From the NCBI GenBank assembly GCA_944378105.1, contig CALWGC010000015.1, positions 1 through 54,784 of the forward strand: a stretch of 54,784 bases of DNA, given 5' to 3'. The DNA comes from an uncultured Clostridia bacterium. Its GTDB lineage: Bacteria; Bacillota; Clostridia; Lachnospirales; Anaerotignaceae. The position numbers and the translations under genes are program-made. This document shows, piece by piece, positions 9,155 to 17,703 of the stretch. Below the pieces are notes generated by a model that did not search any database, had not been told where the DNA came from, and worked only from the letters and a program-made list of their open reading frames with translations. The number at the start of each line of letters is the position of its first letter. Within the stretch, counting starts at the first letter, position 1.

Positions 9155-10468
9155 CTATGCTTCCTCCTCACCAAGGATGGCCTCTGCCTGCGCCGTCTCC
9201 AATTTTTCCACCGCCGCAAGCTTCCGCTGGATCTGTCTGGTCCGCACCCCAATCAGTGCATCCAGCTCGCCGTTGGCCTGATCCAACCGCTTTTTCGTGT
9301 TTTCCAATACCTTGGCAAAGGTGTCAAACTCCGTTTTGACTGCTCCCAATACCTGCCAAACCTCGCTGCTACGCTTTTGGATGGCAAAGGCCCGAAAGCC
9401 CATTTGCAGACTATTCAAAAGCGCCGCCATGGTGCTTGGCCCGGCCAAATTGACATGGTATTCCTTTTGTAATTCCTCCACCAAACCGCGGTTGACGGCC
9501 TCGGCATAAAGCCCTTCAAAGGGCAAAAACAAAATGGCAAATTCTGTCGTGTTGGGCGGGTCGATATACTTATCCCGGATGTCCTTGGCCTCGGCCTTGA
9601 TGGTGGCTTTCAGTTGTTTTGCCGCCTGGGCCACCTGGGCGCTATCCCCTGTGTCATAGGCTGCCAATAAGGCCTGATACGTGTCGCCGGGAAATTTGGA
9701 ATCGATGGGCAAAAAGATGCTTTCCCCCTGCTGGGTAGGAATTTTTACGGCAAACTCCACCACCTGGCGGCTGCCTTTTTTGGTCACCACATTTTGCTCG
9801 TATTGCTCCGGCGCCAAAATCTCTGCCAAAATGGCCCCCAGCTGGATTTCACCCAAAATCCCGCGGGTTTTCACATTGGAAAGCACTTTTTTCAAATCGC
9901 CCACACCGTTTGCCAGTGTCTGCATTTCTCCCAAGCCTTTATACACCTGCTCCAGCCGCTCGCTCACCAACCGAAACGACTGGTTCATCCGCTCTTCCAG
10001 CGTCTTTTGCAGTTTTTCGTCCACCGTCTGCCGCATTTCTTCCAGCTTTTTATCGTTGGCCCCCTGCAATTGTTTTAACTGTGCTTCCACCGTCCCCCGG
10101 ATGGATTCCAAGGATTTTCTGTTTTCCTCCGAAAAGGTAGAAAGCTGCTGGCTTTGGGAACGGAACTGGTCGCCAAAGGTCTGCTGCAATGCCTCCTGGG
10201 CCCGATGGTTAGCCAATTGGTTTTCTTCCAGCTTTTCTTTCATGGTCTGGCGAATCTGCTCCAATTTTTCCTGCTGTACCTGCTGGGCCTGCTGCTGGTT
10301 TTCTTGTAACAACGTACCCAAAGCGCCCAAGGAAGCATGGACGCTTTGCTGTATGGTTTTCTCCATCGCCCCGTCTTCCAAGGCCGTATGCTTTTTCCCA
10401 CTTTTGATGAGCACCACCAGCAACAGCAGGAGGTTGATCACCAAAAGCCCTATGATGATTCTATCCAT
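9155..10468 (-). CDS. rmuC: DNA recombination protein RmuC
   Basis: The protein has 437 residues. An N-terminal hydrophobic anchor (about 4-22) is followed by a long Gln/Glu-rich coiled coil (about 30-200). The C-terminal RmuC domain contains GVGDLKKVLSNVKTRGILGE, LPIDSKFPGD and LPFEGLYAEA. RmuC proteins limit DNA inversions and rearrangements in E. coli, and a nuclease-like fold has been proposed for the domain; the exact role in Bacillota is unclear. It sits between the MBL lipoprotein and the DUF2974 gene with gaps of 12 and 9 bases. Confidence 0.93.
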   Translation of the reverse strand: MDRIIIGLLVINLLLLLVVLIKSGKKHTALEDGAMEKTIQQSVHASLGALGTLLQENQQQAQQVQQEKLEQIRQTMKEKLEENQLANHRAQEALQQTFGDQFRSQSQQLSTFSEENRKSLESIRGTVEAQLKQLQGANDKKLEEMRQTVDEKLQKTLEERMNQSFRLVSERLEQVYKGLGEMQTLANGVGDLKKVLSNVKTRGILGEIQLGAILAEILAPEQYEQNVVTKKGSRQVVEFAVKIPTQQGESIFLPIDSKFPGDTYQALLAAYDTGDSAQVAQAAKQLKATIKAEAKDIRDKYIDPPNTTEFAILFLPFEGLYAEAVNRGLVEELQKEYHVNLAGPSTMAALLNSLQMGFRAFAIQKRSSEVWQVLGAVKTEFDTFAKVLENTKKRLDQANGELDALIGVRTRQIQRKLAAVEKLETAQAEAILGEEEA

Positions 10469-10480
10469 ATTCTTTTCTCC

Positions 10481-11632
10481 TTATCCGCCACAGCGGCTGC
10501 ATGCCCGGTATCCGGCATCCTGCGCCTCTTGGGCCGAATCAAAATACACTCTGTTTTCCTCTTTCGGTAAAGAAGAACAAGTGTCGTTATGATAAATCTT
10601 GGAATTTTTGTTGCCCACGATGGTGCCCTCTGTTTCTGCTGTCCCCTGTGTGGCCGTCTCTGGGGCTGTGGTGGAAGGCTTGGTGGATTCTTCTGTTACC
10701 GGTGCTTTTTTTGCCATTTCTTCCGTCGGCAAAGCTTCTTTTGTATCTCCTTCCCCCGTATCTCCTTCCCCTGTCAAAAGTCCGTCTTCCAACGCAATGG
10801 TCGTTCCGTCGCTTTTGACCACAATGGTCCCCTCTTCATCGGTGCGCAACACCTGGGCCCCCACGGCCGAAAGCCGCTCCAAGGCCCCGTCGTTTGGCAA
10901 ACCATAGTCGTTGTCTGCCCCCACGCTGACAATGGCCACCTGGGGAGAAACGGCCCACAAAAAGCTTTCTGTGTTGGAAGTATCCGACCCATGATGGGGT
11001 ACTTTCAGTACATCGGCCTTCAGCGGAAAACCGCTTTCCACCAAATCCTCCTCCACTTCCTTTTCGATGTCGCCAGTAAAAAGGAACACCGTATCGCCAT
11101 AAGAAAGCCGTAACACCAAAGAAGTATTATTTAAATCGTCATAGGTGTCCAAAGGCGTCAAAAACTGGGCCGATATGCCGCCCAAAGAAATTTCTTCCGG
11201 GCTTTCCACCCGCACTTCCTCTGCCCCCGTTTCTTCTATGGCATACAGTAAATTGGTATACACATTGGTGTCGGCATCTACTGCCGGCAAAAATACCACA
11301 TCCGTCTCCACTTCCCGCAAAATATCGGCCATGGCCCCGATATGGTCTTCGTGGGGATGGGTGGCCACCACGGCGTCCAAGTGGTCCACGCCGGCTTCTT
11401 CTAAATAGTCTAAAATAAAATCGGCATCAGCCCGGTTTCCTGCGTCAATCAACACGTCTTCCCCGGCCGGAAACTGTAACAAAGCGCAGTCTGCCTGCCC
11501 CACATCGAGAAAATGAACTTCCAAAAACCCACTGGCTTCGTTTCCCGTCTGGGGTAAGGACGAGGTACACCCCGTCCAAAAAATCACCAGGGCCAAAAGC
11601 CCAAAGAATATGCTTCGCGTCCTTTTTCTCAT
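10481..11632 (-). CDS. ComEC/Rec2-type metallo-beta-lactamase lipoprotein with Ada-like C-terminus
   Basis: The protein has 383 residues. A signal peptide ends at a lipobox (WTGC, C22). A ComEC-like metallo-beta-lactamase domain (about 35-275) has FLDVGQADCALL and the metal motif THPHEDHIGA (H92, H94, D96, H97), with the second histidine in KVPHHGSD. A Pro/Thr/Glu-rich linker (about 280-340) leads to a short module with HNDTCSSLP and ACSRCGG, resembling the Ada metal-binding domain appended to many secreted nucleases. This suggests an extracellular, membrane-anchored phosphodiesterase or nuclease, but activity is inferred. It lacks the ComEC membrane channel. Its start overlaps the plsC stop as ATGA. 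Confidence 0.88.
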   Translation of the reverse strand: MRKRTRSIFFGLLALVIFWTGCTSSLPQTGNEASGFLEVHFLDVGQADCALLQFPAGEDVLIDAGNRADADFILDYLEEAGVDHLDAVVATHPHEDHIGAMADILREVETDVVFLPAVDADTNVYTNLLYAIEETGAEEVRVESPEEISLGGISAQFLTPLDTYDDLNNTSLVLRLSYGDTVFLFTGDIEKEVEEDLVESGFPLKADVLKVPHHGSDTSNTESFLWAVSPQVAIVSVGADNDYGLPNDGALERLSAVGAQVLRTDEEGTIVVKSDGTTIALEDGLLTGEGDTGEGDTKEALPTEEMAKKAPVTEESTKPSTTAPETATQGTAETEGTIVGNKNSKIYHNDTCSSLPKEENRVYFDSAQEAQDAGYRACSRCGG

Positions 11633-12354
11633 GCTTTTCCCTCCAATGGCCCAGCCACAATGGCTTGCACCGTCTGATGGAGACTACCCAATTCTTCTTT
11701 TGGTACAGCCGTCACATCCACCGCCGGGTGAAACACCAATTTCACTGGCTTTTTGGCAATGCGATACCCATTGTTTTCCAGCACATCGGCCGTGCCCATG
11801 ATGGTAAAAGGTACAATGGGTACCTTCGACTTGGTGGCCAGTTTAAAGGTACCGGCCTTAAATTCCAGCATTTTTCCCGTTTTGCTTCTGGTGCCTTCCG
11901 GAAAAACAATCATGCTATATCCTTCTTTCAGTTGTTTGATGCCCTGCAAAATAATCTGCATCTGCTGCTTCATATCACTGCGGTCCATAAACAGACAATG
12001 AATATAGTCCATCCAAGTGGCTACCAGCGGAATTTTCTTTAACTCCACTTTGGCAATGAACCCCACCGGTACTGGAATGGCATCCAAAAGCACCAAAAAG
12101 TCAAAATTGCTTAAATGGTTTCCCACAAAAAGCACATTTCGGTCTTTGGGGATATGTTCCAATCCCTCGATTTCCACCTTCACGCCGCTGGCCACCATGG
12201 CCTCCCGGCTCCATTTTTTCACCACATGAAAACTCATGTCGTCGGCCGCCGCCTGTCCTTTTTCTTCTGCCACGCGGGGCACTTTTTTCATTTTTGGAAT
12301 CAAACCAAGCAAGCTAAAAACCAGCTGGCTATAAAAACGAATACTGCGTAACAT
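11629..12354 (-). CDS. plsC: 1-acyl-sn-glycerol-3-phosphate acyltransferase
   Basis: This membrane-associated enzyme acylates lysophosphatidic acid to phosphatidic acid. It has 241 residues with the family blocks NHLSNFD (the HX4D catalytic motif), FMDRSD, FPEGTRSKTGKMLEFKAG and VPFTIMG. The N-terminus is hydrophobic and probably an interfacial anchor. The start MLRSIRFY follows AAAGGAGGTTTCGT; an upstream in-frame ATG lacks a ribosome binding site. It is the first gene of an operon with its own promoter at 12406-12434. Confidence 0.94.
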   Translation of the reverse strand: MLRSIRFYSQLVFSLLGLIPKMKKVPRVAEEKGQAAADDMSFHVVKKWSREAMVASGVKVEIEGLEHIPKDRNVLFVGNHLSNFDFLVLLDAIPVPVGFIAKVELKKIPLVATWMDYIHCLFMDRSDMKQQMQIILQGIKQLKEGYSMIVFPEGTRSKTGKMLEFKAGTFKLATKSKVPIVPFTIMGTADVLENNGYRIAKKPVKLVFHPAVDVTAVPKEELGSLHQTVQAIVAGPLEGKA

Positions 12355-12405
12355 ACGAAACCTCCTTTTCCTAGAAAACATACGTTTGTTTTCTTCTTAT
12401 GTAAC

Positions 12406-12434
12406 AGTATACGAAAGAAGAAGCCCTTTGTCAA
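12406..12434 (-). promoter_or_regulatory. Promoter of plsC operon
   Basis: On the minus strand TTGACA, 17 bases, and TATACT stand about 52 bases before the plsC start: a strong sigma-A promoter. Confidence 0.85.
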
Positions 12435-12460
12435 AAGAAAGTACCCGCTTCCTTCCAAAC

Positions 12461-12491
12461 AAAAGCCCCCTGGCCTAGGCCAAGGGGCTTT
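12461..12491 (-). terminator. Terminator of LysM-esterase gene
   Basis: A GC-rich stem (AAGCCCCTTGG with CCAGGGGGCTT, one bulge) follows the esterase stop on the minus strand and runs into TTTTGTTT. It separates the gene from the plsC promoter. Confidence 0.85.
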
Positions 12492-12503
12492 GTCTTTTCC
12501 GAT

Positions 12504-13913
12504 TTATTTGCTTTGTTCAAACAGCCATGCTCTCATATCTTCGGTTGCATATGCGGCCGTCCAAGAGAAGTGGGCCGAAGGTGCAAATACGGCACCTGCT
12601 TCATAAATGGTCTTTTTGTAATTTGCGCCAGCTTCATCCAAAGCTTTCAGCGTTGGATACAAGAATTCATCCACATTCACCTGTGGGTCGTCTGCTGCGT
12701 GGAAAATCCACATTGGAATATCTTTCAAAGCCGAAACTTTTTCTGTGTCAGCCCCGCCGCAAACAGGTACCAACGCTGCAAAGGTTTCCGGATGGGCAAT
12801 GGCAATGGCGTACGTTGCAAAGCCGCCGGCCGAAAGACCAGTCATATACACTCTGTCTTTGTCCACCGAATATTCTTTCATCACATCTTGCAGCAAGTTA
12901 TAAGCTGCTACGCTGTATTTGCTCATTTCAAAGGCATCTTCTGCTGTTCCCTTACGGTATTCCATCAAAGAGGTCCAGTTTTCGCTGTCGTCCTGGGTTG
13001 CACACTGTGGTGCCAGAACGATGCATTCCCGCAGGCCAGCTTCGGAATCCTTGGCCCAAACGGTGGCCATTTCATAGCGTTTGATGACCATATCTACGCT
13101 CTGGGTTCTCTGTCCGGAGCCATGGAGTGCAAATACGATGGGGTATTCCTTGGAGGCATCGTAATTGCTTGGTACATACAATTCATAAGGCATGGTTACG
13201 CCGGTTTCTTTGTCCACATATTCTTTTGCTTCAAATAAAGCATAGACATCGGCGGCATTGACTCTCTTCACCGTTACCGTATAGGTGGTACTCTGGTCGC
13301 CTTTTGTGGCCACAATCACAATATCCTGGCTATAATCAACGCCATAATGTTCATAATCATCTGGCAGTTTTACCACCGTCGATGCGCCGTTTTCCACTGC
13401 CGTGCCATCCACCGTGATGGATACGCCTTGTTCGGCTGCTGCCGTTACTTTCACACTGTAAATATCGCTTTGTACTTCCATGGTGTACTTGGTTACTGCT
13501 GGATCAAAGGCCGGGGCAATGCCGTTTCCTTTTAACGTAATGTCATCCACCTGTAACTGCGTCAAAGCCACTTTTTCTTCTGCCGGTACTTCCACCGGTT
13601 TTTGTGCTTCTGGCTTTTGTTCTACCGGTTTTTGTTCCACTGGTTTTTGCTCTGCCGGTTTTTGTTCTGTCACCTGCTCTGTCGTTTCCACATCCGGCAC
13701 CCAAAGCACCTGGTTTGGATAGATCAAGTTCGGATTTTTCAGATTGTTCTTTTCTGCCAATACCCGCCAGGTGGTGTTATATTTGGGGGCAATTTTACTC
13801 AAATAATCGCCTTTTTGCACCACATACTGCCCGGCCAAAGCAGAGCTTGCCGTTCCCAGCACCAAGAGGGATGCCAGTGCCAACGCCGTCCATTGTTTCC
13901 CGCATCTTTTCAT
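12504..13913 (-). CDS. Secreted LysM - cadherin-like - esterase protein
   Basis: The protein has 469 residues in four parts. A signal peptide (1-28, cleavage after SSALA) and one LysM domain (29-74, YVVQKGDYLSKIAPKYN) suggest binding to peptidoglycan. A linker (80-108) repeats EQKP/VEQKP. Residues about 115-218 form a cadherin-like beta-sandwich domain (TLKGNGIAPAFDPAVTKY). The C-terminal alpha/beta hydrolase (about 235-469) resembles the secreted carboxylesterase/PHB-depolymerase group: FALHGSGQ, nucleophile S361 in GLSAGG, acid D409 and H448 in SAHFSW. It is probably a wall-attached esterase acting on polymer ester bonds; the substrate is unknown. The start follows AAAGGAGAGG; 12 codons further up lack a ribosome binding site. 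It is monocistronic. Confidence 0.88.
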   Translation of the reverse strand: MKRCGKQWTALALASLLVLGTASSALAGQYVVQKGDYLSKIAPKYNTTWRVLAEKNNLKNPNLIYPNQVLWVPDVETTEQVTEQKPAEQKPVEQKPVEQKPEAQKPVEVPAEEKVALTQLQVDDITLKGNGIAPAFDPAVTKYTMEVQSDIYSVKVTAAAEQGVSITVDGTAVENGASTVVKLPDDYEHYGVDYSQDIVIVATKGDQSTTYTVTVKRVNAADVYALFEAKEYVDKETGVTMPYELYVPSNYDASKEYPIVFALHGSGQRTQSVDMVIKRYEMATVWAKDSEAGLRECIVLAPQCATQDDSENWTSLMEYRKGTAEDAFEMSKYSVAAYNLLQDVMKEYSVDKDRVYMTGLSAGGFATYAIAIAHPETFAALVPVCGGADTEKVSALKDIPMWIFHAADDPQVNVDEFLYPTLKALDEAGANYKKTIYEAGAVFAPSAHFSWTAAYATEDMRAWLFEQSK

Positions 13914-13982
13914 ACTACCTCTCCTTTTTCTGTCTTTTTTACAAACCACTGTCCAACTGCTTTTCTTCCAGCAGCTACCTGC

Positions 13983-14011
13983 ATCGTAACAAAAAGAAGA
14001 AGTCTTGTCAA
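13983..14011 (-). promoter_or_regulatory. Promoter of LysM-esterase gene
   Basis: On the minus strand TTGACA, 17 bases and TACGAT lie 70 bases upstream of the start codon. Confidence 0.7.
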
Positions 14012-14262
14012 ACTATTTGTTCGTATATAGAAACTAAATTTTTGTTCATCCCCTTGTCAAGCTTCTTTTTTCAAAATAACTACTAGAGTTTTACAGTCAA
14101 AAACATTTGTTTCTTAGTGGAAATCACCTCTTGACAAACCATGTTTTATTCATACTACCAAAACAATATAGCAACCATAGACTTTTCTCTCTTTCAAAAC
14201 AGATAAATTCTTTTTTTCCAAGAGAAAGTTTCTTCTTTCCGTTATAAAGTTGGCCTATCCCC

Positions 14263-14291
14263 TTGTGTAAAATGGAAAAATAAGATAAAAT
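14263..14291 (+). promoter_or_regulatory. proS promoter
   Basis: TTGTGT, 17 bases and TAAAAT, 55 bases before the proS start. No T-box or other leader is visible between promoter and gene. Confidence 0.72.
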
Positions 14292-14345
14292 AATGCCTAA
14301 TGGCAGAGATTTGCCGAAGGAAAAACGAAAGGAGCAACCATCATT

Positions 14346-15782
14346 ATGGCAAACGACAAAAAACTCGTAGCGGAAATTACCGATATGGAAAAGGACTTTC
14401 CTCAGTGGTATACCGACGTCGTAAAAAAAGCGGAACTGGCCGACTATTCCAGTTTAAAAGGATGTATGATCATCAAACCTTATGGCTATGCCATCTGGGA
14501 ATTATTGCAGCGACAGCTGGATGACCGGTTCAAAGAAACGGGACATGAAAATGTATATATGCCCATGTTTATCCCCGAAAGCTTGCTGCAAAAAGAAAAA
14601 GATCACGTAGAAGGCTTTGCGCCAGAGGTGGCCTGGGTGACCCAAGGCGGCGAAAATGAACTGCCAGAACGCATTTGCGTACGCCCTACATCCGAAACCC
14701 TCTTTTGTGACCACTATTCCCATGTGATCCAGTCCTACCGCGACTTGCCAAAGCTCTATAATCAATGGTGCTCTGTGGTACGTTGGGAAAAAACCACACG
14801 GCCATTTTTGCGCACCACCGAATTTTTGTGGCAGGAAGGCCATACGGCCCATGCCACAGCCGAAGAAAGTCAAACCGAAACCATCAAAATGTTAAACGTT
14901 TATTCTGACTTCTGTAAAGATGTATTGGCCATTCCCGTTATCAAAGGCGAAAAAACAGAAAAAGAACGGTTTGCCGGCGCCAAAAATACCTATACCATCG
15001 AAAGCTTGATGCACGACGGCAAAGCATTGCAATCTGGCACCAGCCATAACTTTGGCGATGGATTTGCCCGTGCCTTCGGAATCCAGTACACCGATAAAAA
15101 CAACGAATTGCAATATGTGCATCAAACTTCCTGGGGTGTGTCCACCCGTCTGATGGGCGCCATCATCATGGTTCATGGCGATAACAGCGGTCTGAAACTG
15201 CCTCCTGCCATTGCGCCAATCCAAGTGGTCATTGTCCCCATCGCCATGCATAAAGAAGGCGTCATCGAAAAAGCAGAAGAATTGACCGCCCGCCTGAAAT
15301 CCGTTGCCCGGGTCAAAGCCGATTTGACCGACAAAACCCCTGGCTGGAAATTCAGCGAATATGAAATGAAAGGCGTGCCCATCCGTTTGGAAGTAGGTCC
15401 AAAGGATATCGAACAAAACCAAGTGGTTTTGGTTCGCCGCGATACCGGCGAAAAACAAGTGGTTTCCATGGACGGTTTGGAAGAAACCATTCCGGCTCTT
15501 CTGCAAGAAATCCAGACCAATCTCTATGAAAAAGCACTCAAAAATTTGCAGGAAAACACCTATCCTGCCACCAACATGGAAGAATTTGAAGACATCCTGG
15601 ATAATACCCCAGGCTTTGTCAAAGCCATGTGGTGTGGCAACCGTGCCTGCGAAGATGAAATCAAAGAATTGACCGGCGCCACCAGCCGTTGCATTCCTTT
15701 CGAACAAGAAGAAATCAGCGACACCTGTGTTTGCTGTGGCGAAAAAGCCAAATATATGCTCTATTGGGGCCGGGCTTATTAA
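14346..15782 (+). CDS. proS: Prolyl-tRNA synthetase (short form)
   Basis: ProS charges tRNA-Pro. It has 478 residues, the length of the archaeal/eukaryotic-type enzyme, which lacks the editing insertion of the 570-residue bacterial form. Class II motifs are visible: [35 protein letters not shown], motif 2 around [15 protein letters not shown], and [16 protein letters not shown]. The C-terminal zinc-binding domain has cysteines in [12 protein letters not shown] and [10 protein letters not shown] and ends in the typical tyrosine (WGRAY). GAAAGGAG stands before the start. It has its own promoter and terminator. Confidence 0.97.
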   Translation: MANDKKLVAEITDMEKDFPQWYTDVVKKAELADYSSLKGCMIIKPYGYAIWELLQRQLDDRFKETGHENVYMPMFIPESLLQKEKDHVEGFAPEVAWVTQGGENELPERICVRPTSETLFCDHYSHVIQSYRDLPKLYNQWCSVVRWEKTTRPFLRTTEFLWQEGHTAHATAEESQTETIKMLNVYSDFCKDVLAIPVIKGEKTEKERFAGAKNTYTIESLMHDGKALQSGTSHNFGDGFARAFGIQYTDKNNELQYVHQTSWGVSTRLMGAIIMVHGDNSGLKLPPAIAPIQVVIVPIAMHKEGVIEKAEELTARLKSVARVKADLTDKTPGWKFSEYEMKGVPIRLEVGPKDIEQNQVVLVRRDTGEKQVVSMDGLEETIPALLQEIQTNLYEKALKNLQENTYPATNMEEFEDILDNTPGFVKAMWCGNRACEDEIKELTGATSRCIPFEQEEISDTCVCCGEKAKYMLYWGRAY

Positions 15783-15803
15783 GCCTATTTCAACCAAACA
15801 AAA

Positions 15804-15838
15804 AACGCACAAAATCTTTGGATTTTGTGCGTTTTTTT
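15804..15838. terminator. Bidirectional terminator proS / lipoprotein
   Basis: A perfect 13-bp stem (AACGCACAAAATC and its complement) with a TTTG loop is flanked by A-run and T-run. It serves proS on the plus strand and the lipoprotein gene on the minus strand. Confidence 0.92.
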
Positions 15839-15839
15839 C

Positions 15840-16814
15840 TCATTCTCCTTCATATACCGTCAACGTCAACCCCACCTGGGTGCTTTCCCCTTCAATGGGG
15901 CTTAATACAAATTCTGTCACACCCTTTGGTAGCGTCACCGCATGATGATATTTCCCTCTCCATTCATGGGTTTGGCCCTGGTCATCTTTGGCCGAAGATT
16001 GCAATAATGGTAACACCGTGCCGTCGGCCATCCGGGCCTCCAGCCAAACCTCCGTCACCTCTGATACATCTCCCGTCTGGTTGGCATATAATTCTGCCTC
16101 CAACACCACCGGCGTCTCCTCTTCTAACTCCAACGATAACACCGTCTGCTCCGATCCCGTTTGCGTCCGCAGCTCTTGAACCTCTGCCAGCACCTTGCCA
16201 TCTTCCATCTGGGGCAAAGGCCCCAGTTCTGCTTGTTGCTCCGTCTGCTGGGGTGCAGCTACCAAGGCTGCTTCCTGCTTTGTTTTTTCCTGCTCCTCTT
16301 TTGGCGTAAAAGGAAGGGTTCCCTTTGTTTCGTGTAACGCCGGTAACTTTCCGCCGATATAGGCCATGCTGTCTGTCGAAAAACCAGTCAGCGTCAAATC
16401 AAAATCAAAAATGCCGTTTTCCCCCAAAAACCGGACGCTGCCAATGCCTGTCACAGCAGAAAAATCCACAATCACGCTCTCATCGCTTCCATTTCTGCTG
16501 TCATGTAACACCGTCTCCGAACCATCCGGCGCCACATACACCAGCTGTAAATTGCCCTGCTGCTGTGTCATGGTCCCTTCCAAATGCAGCCTTTGGTCTA
16601 AAAGCAGTTGGATATAAAATAACACCCCATCCTCTTCGGCCGACTGATAAATCGTCCCTGCCACTTGATATTCATCACTTTCTTCTGTGGCGTTGTATTG
16701 GCTAAAATGGGTTTCTGCCACCTTCTCTGCCTCACTGCTGCACCCGGCACAGCCAAGGAGCAGTAACCCCACTACCCCCCACAAAAGTCCCATCGTTTTT
16801 TTTCTTCTCCTCAT
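15840..16814 (-). CDS. Uncharacterised lipoprotein
   Basis: This 324-residue protein has a lipoprotein signal with lipobox GCAGC (cysteine at about 25). The body is rich in Glu, Gln and Thr, and short beta-strand patterns are visible (LRLEGTMTQQQGNL-like and VVLEAELYANQTGDVSEV-like segments), suggesting one or two beta-sandwich domains joined by a Gln-rich linker near 185-200. I do not recognise a family. Its start overlaps the CorA-like stop as ATGA, so it is the third gene of a topB operon; that placement says nothing clear about function. Confidence 0.75.
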   Translation of the reverse strand: MRRRKKTMGLLWGVVGLLLLGCAGCSSEAEKVAETHFSQYNATEESDEYQVAGTIYQSAEEDGVLFYIQLLLDQRLHLEGTMTQQQGNLQLVYVAPDGSETVLHDSRNGSDESVIVDFSAVTGIGSVRFLGENGIFDFDLTLTGFSTDSMAYIGGKLPALHETKGTLPFTPKEEQEKTKQEAALVAAPQQTEQQAELGPLPQMEDGKVLAEVQELRTQTGSEQTVLSLELEEETPVVLEAELYANQTGDVSEVTEVWLEARMADGTVLPLLQSSAKDDQGQTHEWRGKYHHAVTLPKGVTEFVLSPIEGESTQVGLTLTVYEGE

Positions 16815-17692
16815 TGAAAAAACCCCTTCTTTTTACAAATGGATATACAAAGCAACACCATCGCCACACTCACCAAACAAACAGCAGGATATCCATACTT
16901 CCAATGGAGCTCTGGCATATTAGAAAAGTTCATGCCATACCATCCCACAATCAACGTCAGTGGCATAAAAATGGTGGCCACCACCGTCAAAAGCCGCATA
17001 ATGGCGTTTTGCCTCTGGTCCATTTGGGATTGCTCAATCTCACGCACTTGCCCGGCATACTCCCGTAAAAACACTGTCTCCTGCTGTAACCGGCCCACCC
17101 GCTCTTGCAAGCGCTGGGTTTCCTTCTTCTCGTTGGCCGTCAAAACGCCTTCTTCCAATAACTGGTCGCAAAAATCGTCAATTTGAAAATAACACTTGGA
17201 AAGCCGCCGCAGTTCCTTTCGCATCCGGCTCATTTTGTGGTTGAATTTTTCCCATTTGCCCTCCAAAGCCTCATCTTCCAGGCGGGAAATTTGCTGCTCC
17301 AACCCCGAAAGCATTTGCCCATCCTCTTTCAATAACTGATGAATCAAATAAGGCAGGCGCATTCCTTCTGTTCCTTCTAACCCGTGACTCTTTTCCCAAA
17401 CCCGGGCCAATTCCTGATATCCACCTTCCCCCTCGGTGGCCAACAACAGCCGGCCTTCTTTGAGCCAAAAGAAAAAATAGAATCCTCCTTGTTTTCCCCT
17501 GGGCGGCAGCCAAACACTGCCATAGGGCTGGCCTTGGTACCACTCAATTCTGGTTTCGGCGCGGGCAGAAGAAAACCATTCTTCCATCGGCTGCGCCCCC
17601 ACCTCTTTGGCCATCTGCACGATCTCTTCTTTGGATAAACACCAAAAGGATCGTTCCTTTCTTTTTTCCGTTTTCCCCGTTTCTTGTTTCAT
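16811..17692 (-). CDS. corA: CorA-type divalent cation transporter
   Basis: The protein has 293 residues. A soluble N-terminal part with long charged helices (about 130-230) is followed by two C-terminal membrane segments; the first is flanked by the signature GMN in WYGMNFSNMP, which forms the ion selectivity ring. CorA proteins are pentameric Mg/Co/Ni channels. It is a little shorter than typical CorA (about 315) and belongs to the divergent Bacillota branch, so the exact ion is uncertain. It lies 11 bases after topB and overlaps the lipoprotein gene by 4 bases. Confidence 0.88.
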   Translation of the reverse strand: MKQETGKTEKRKERSFWCLSKEEIVQMAKEVGAQPMEEWFSSARAETRIEWYQGQPYGSVWLPPRGKQGGFYFFFWLKEGRLLLATEGEGGYQELARVWEKSHGLEGTEGMRLPYLIHQLLKEDGQMLSGLEQQISRLEDEALEGKWEKFNHKMSRMRKELRRLSKCYFQIDDFCDQLLEEGVLTANEKKETQRLQERVGRLQQETVFLREYAGQVREIEQSQMDQRQNAIMRLLTVVATIFMPLTLIVGWYGMNFSNMPELHWKYGYPAVCLVSVAMVLLCISICKKKGFFQ

Positions 17693-17703
17693 GGACCCAC
17701 CCC

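Larger units (their letters stand above)
13914..14345. other. Gene-free divergent intergenic region
   Basis: This AT-rich stretch separates the minus-strand esterase gene from plus-strand proS. It contains the two promoters listed separately. Between them (14012-14262) I see several more TTGACA-like hexamers but no convincing partner boxes, no ORF with a ribosome binding site, and no recognisable RNA. Confidence 0.6.

Noticed and set aside
9681..10592. A 303-codon plus-strand frame opposite rmuC, and a similar 267-codon frame opposite parE
   Set aside because: Both arise from codon bias of real genes and give Cys/Ser-rich or Phe/Gly-rich nonsense proteins.
13605..13672. Short direct repeats in the esterase gene resembling a CRISPR or tandem-repeat array
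   Set aside because: They encode the EQKP/VEQKP linker in frame; they have no spacers and follow codon periodicity.
14892..15812. A 306-codon open frame antisense to proS
   Set aside because: It shadows a full-length, well-conserved synthetase; the frame has no homology, start signal or promoter.
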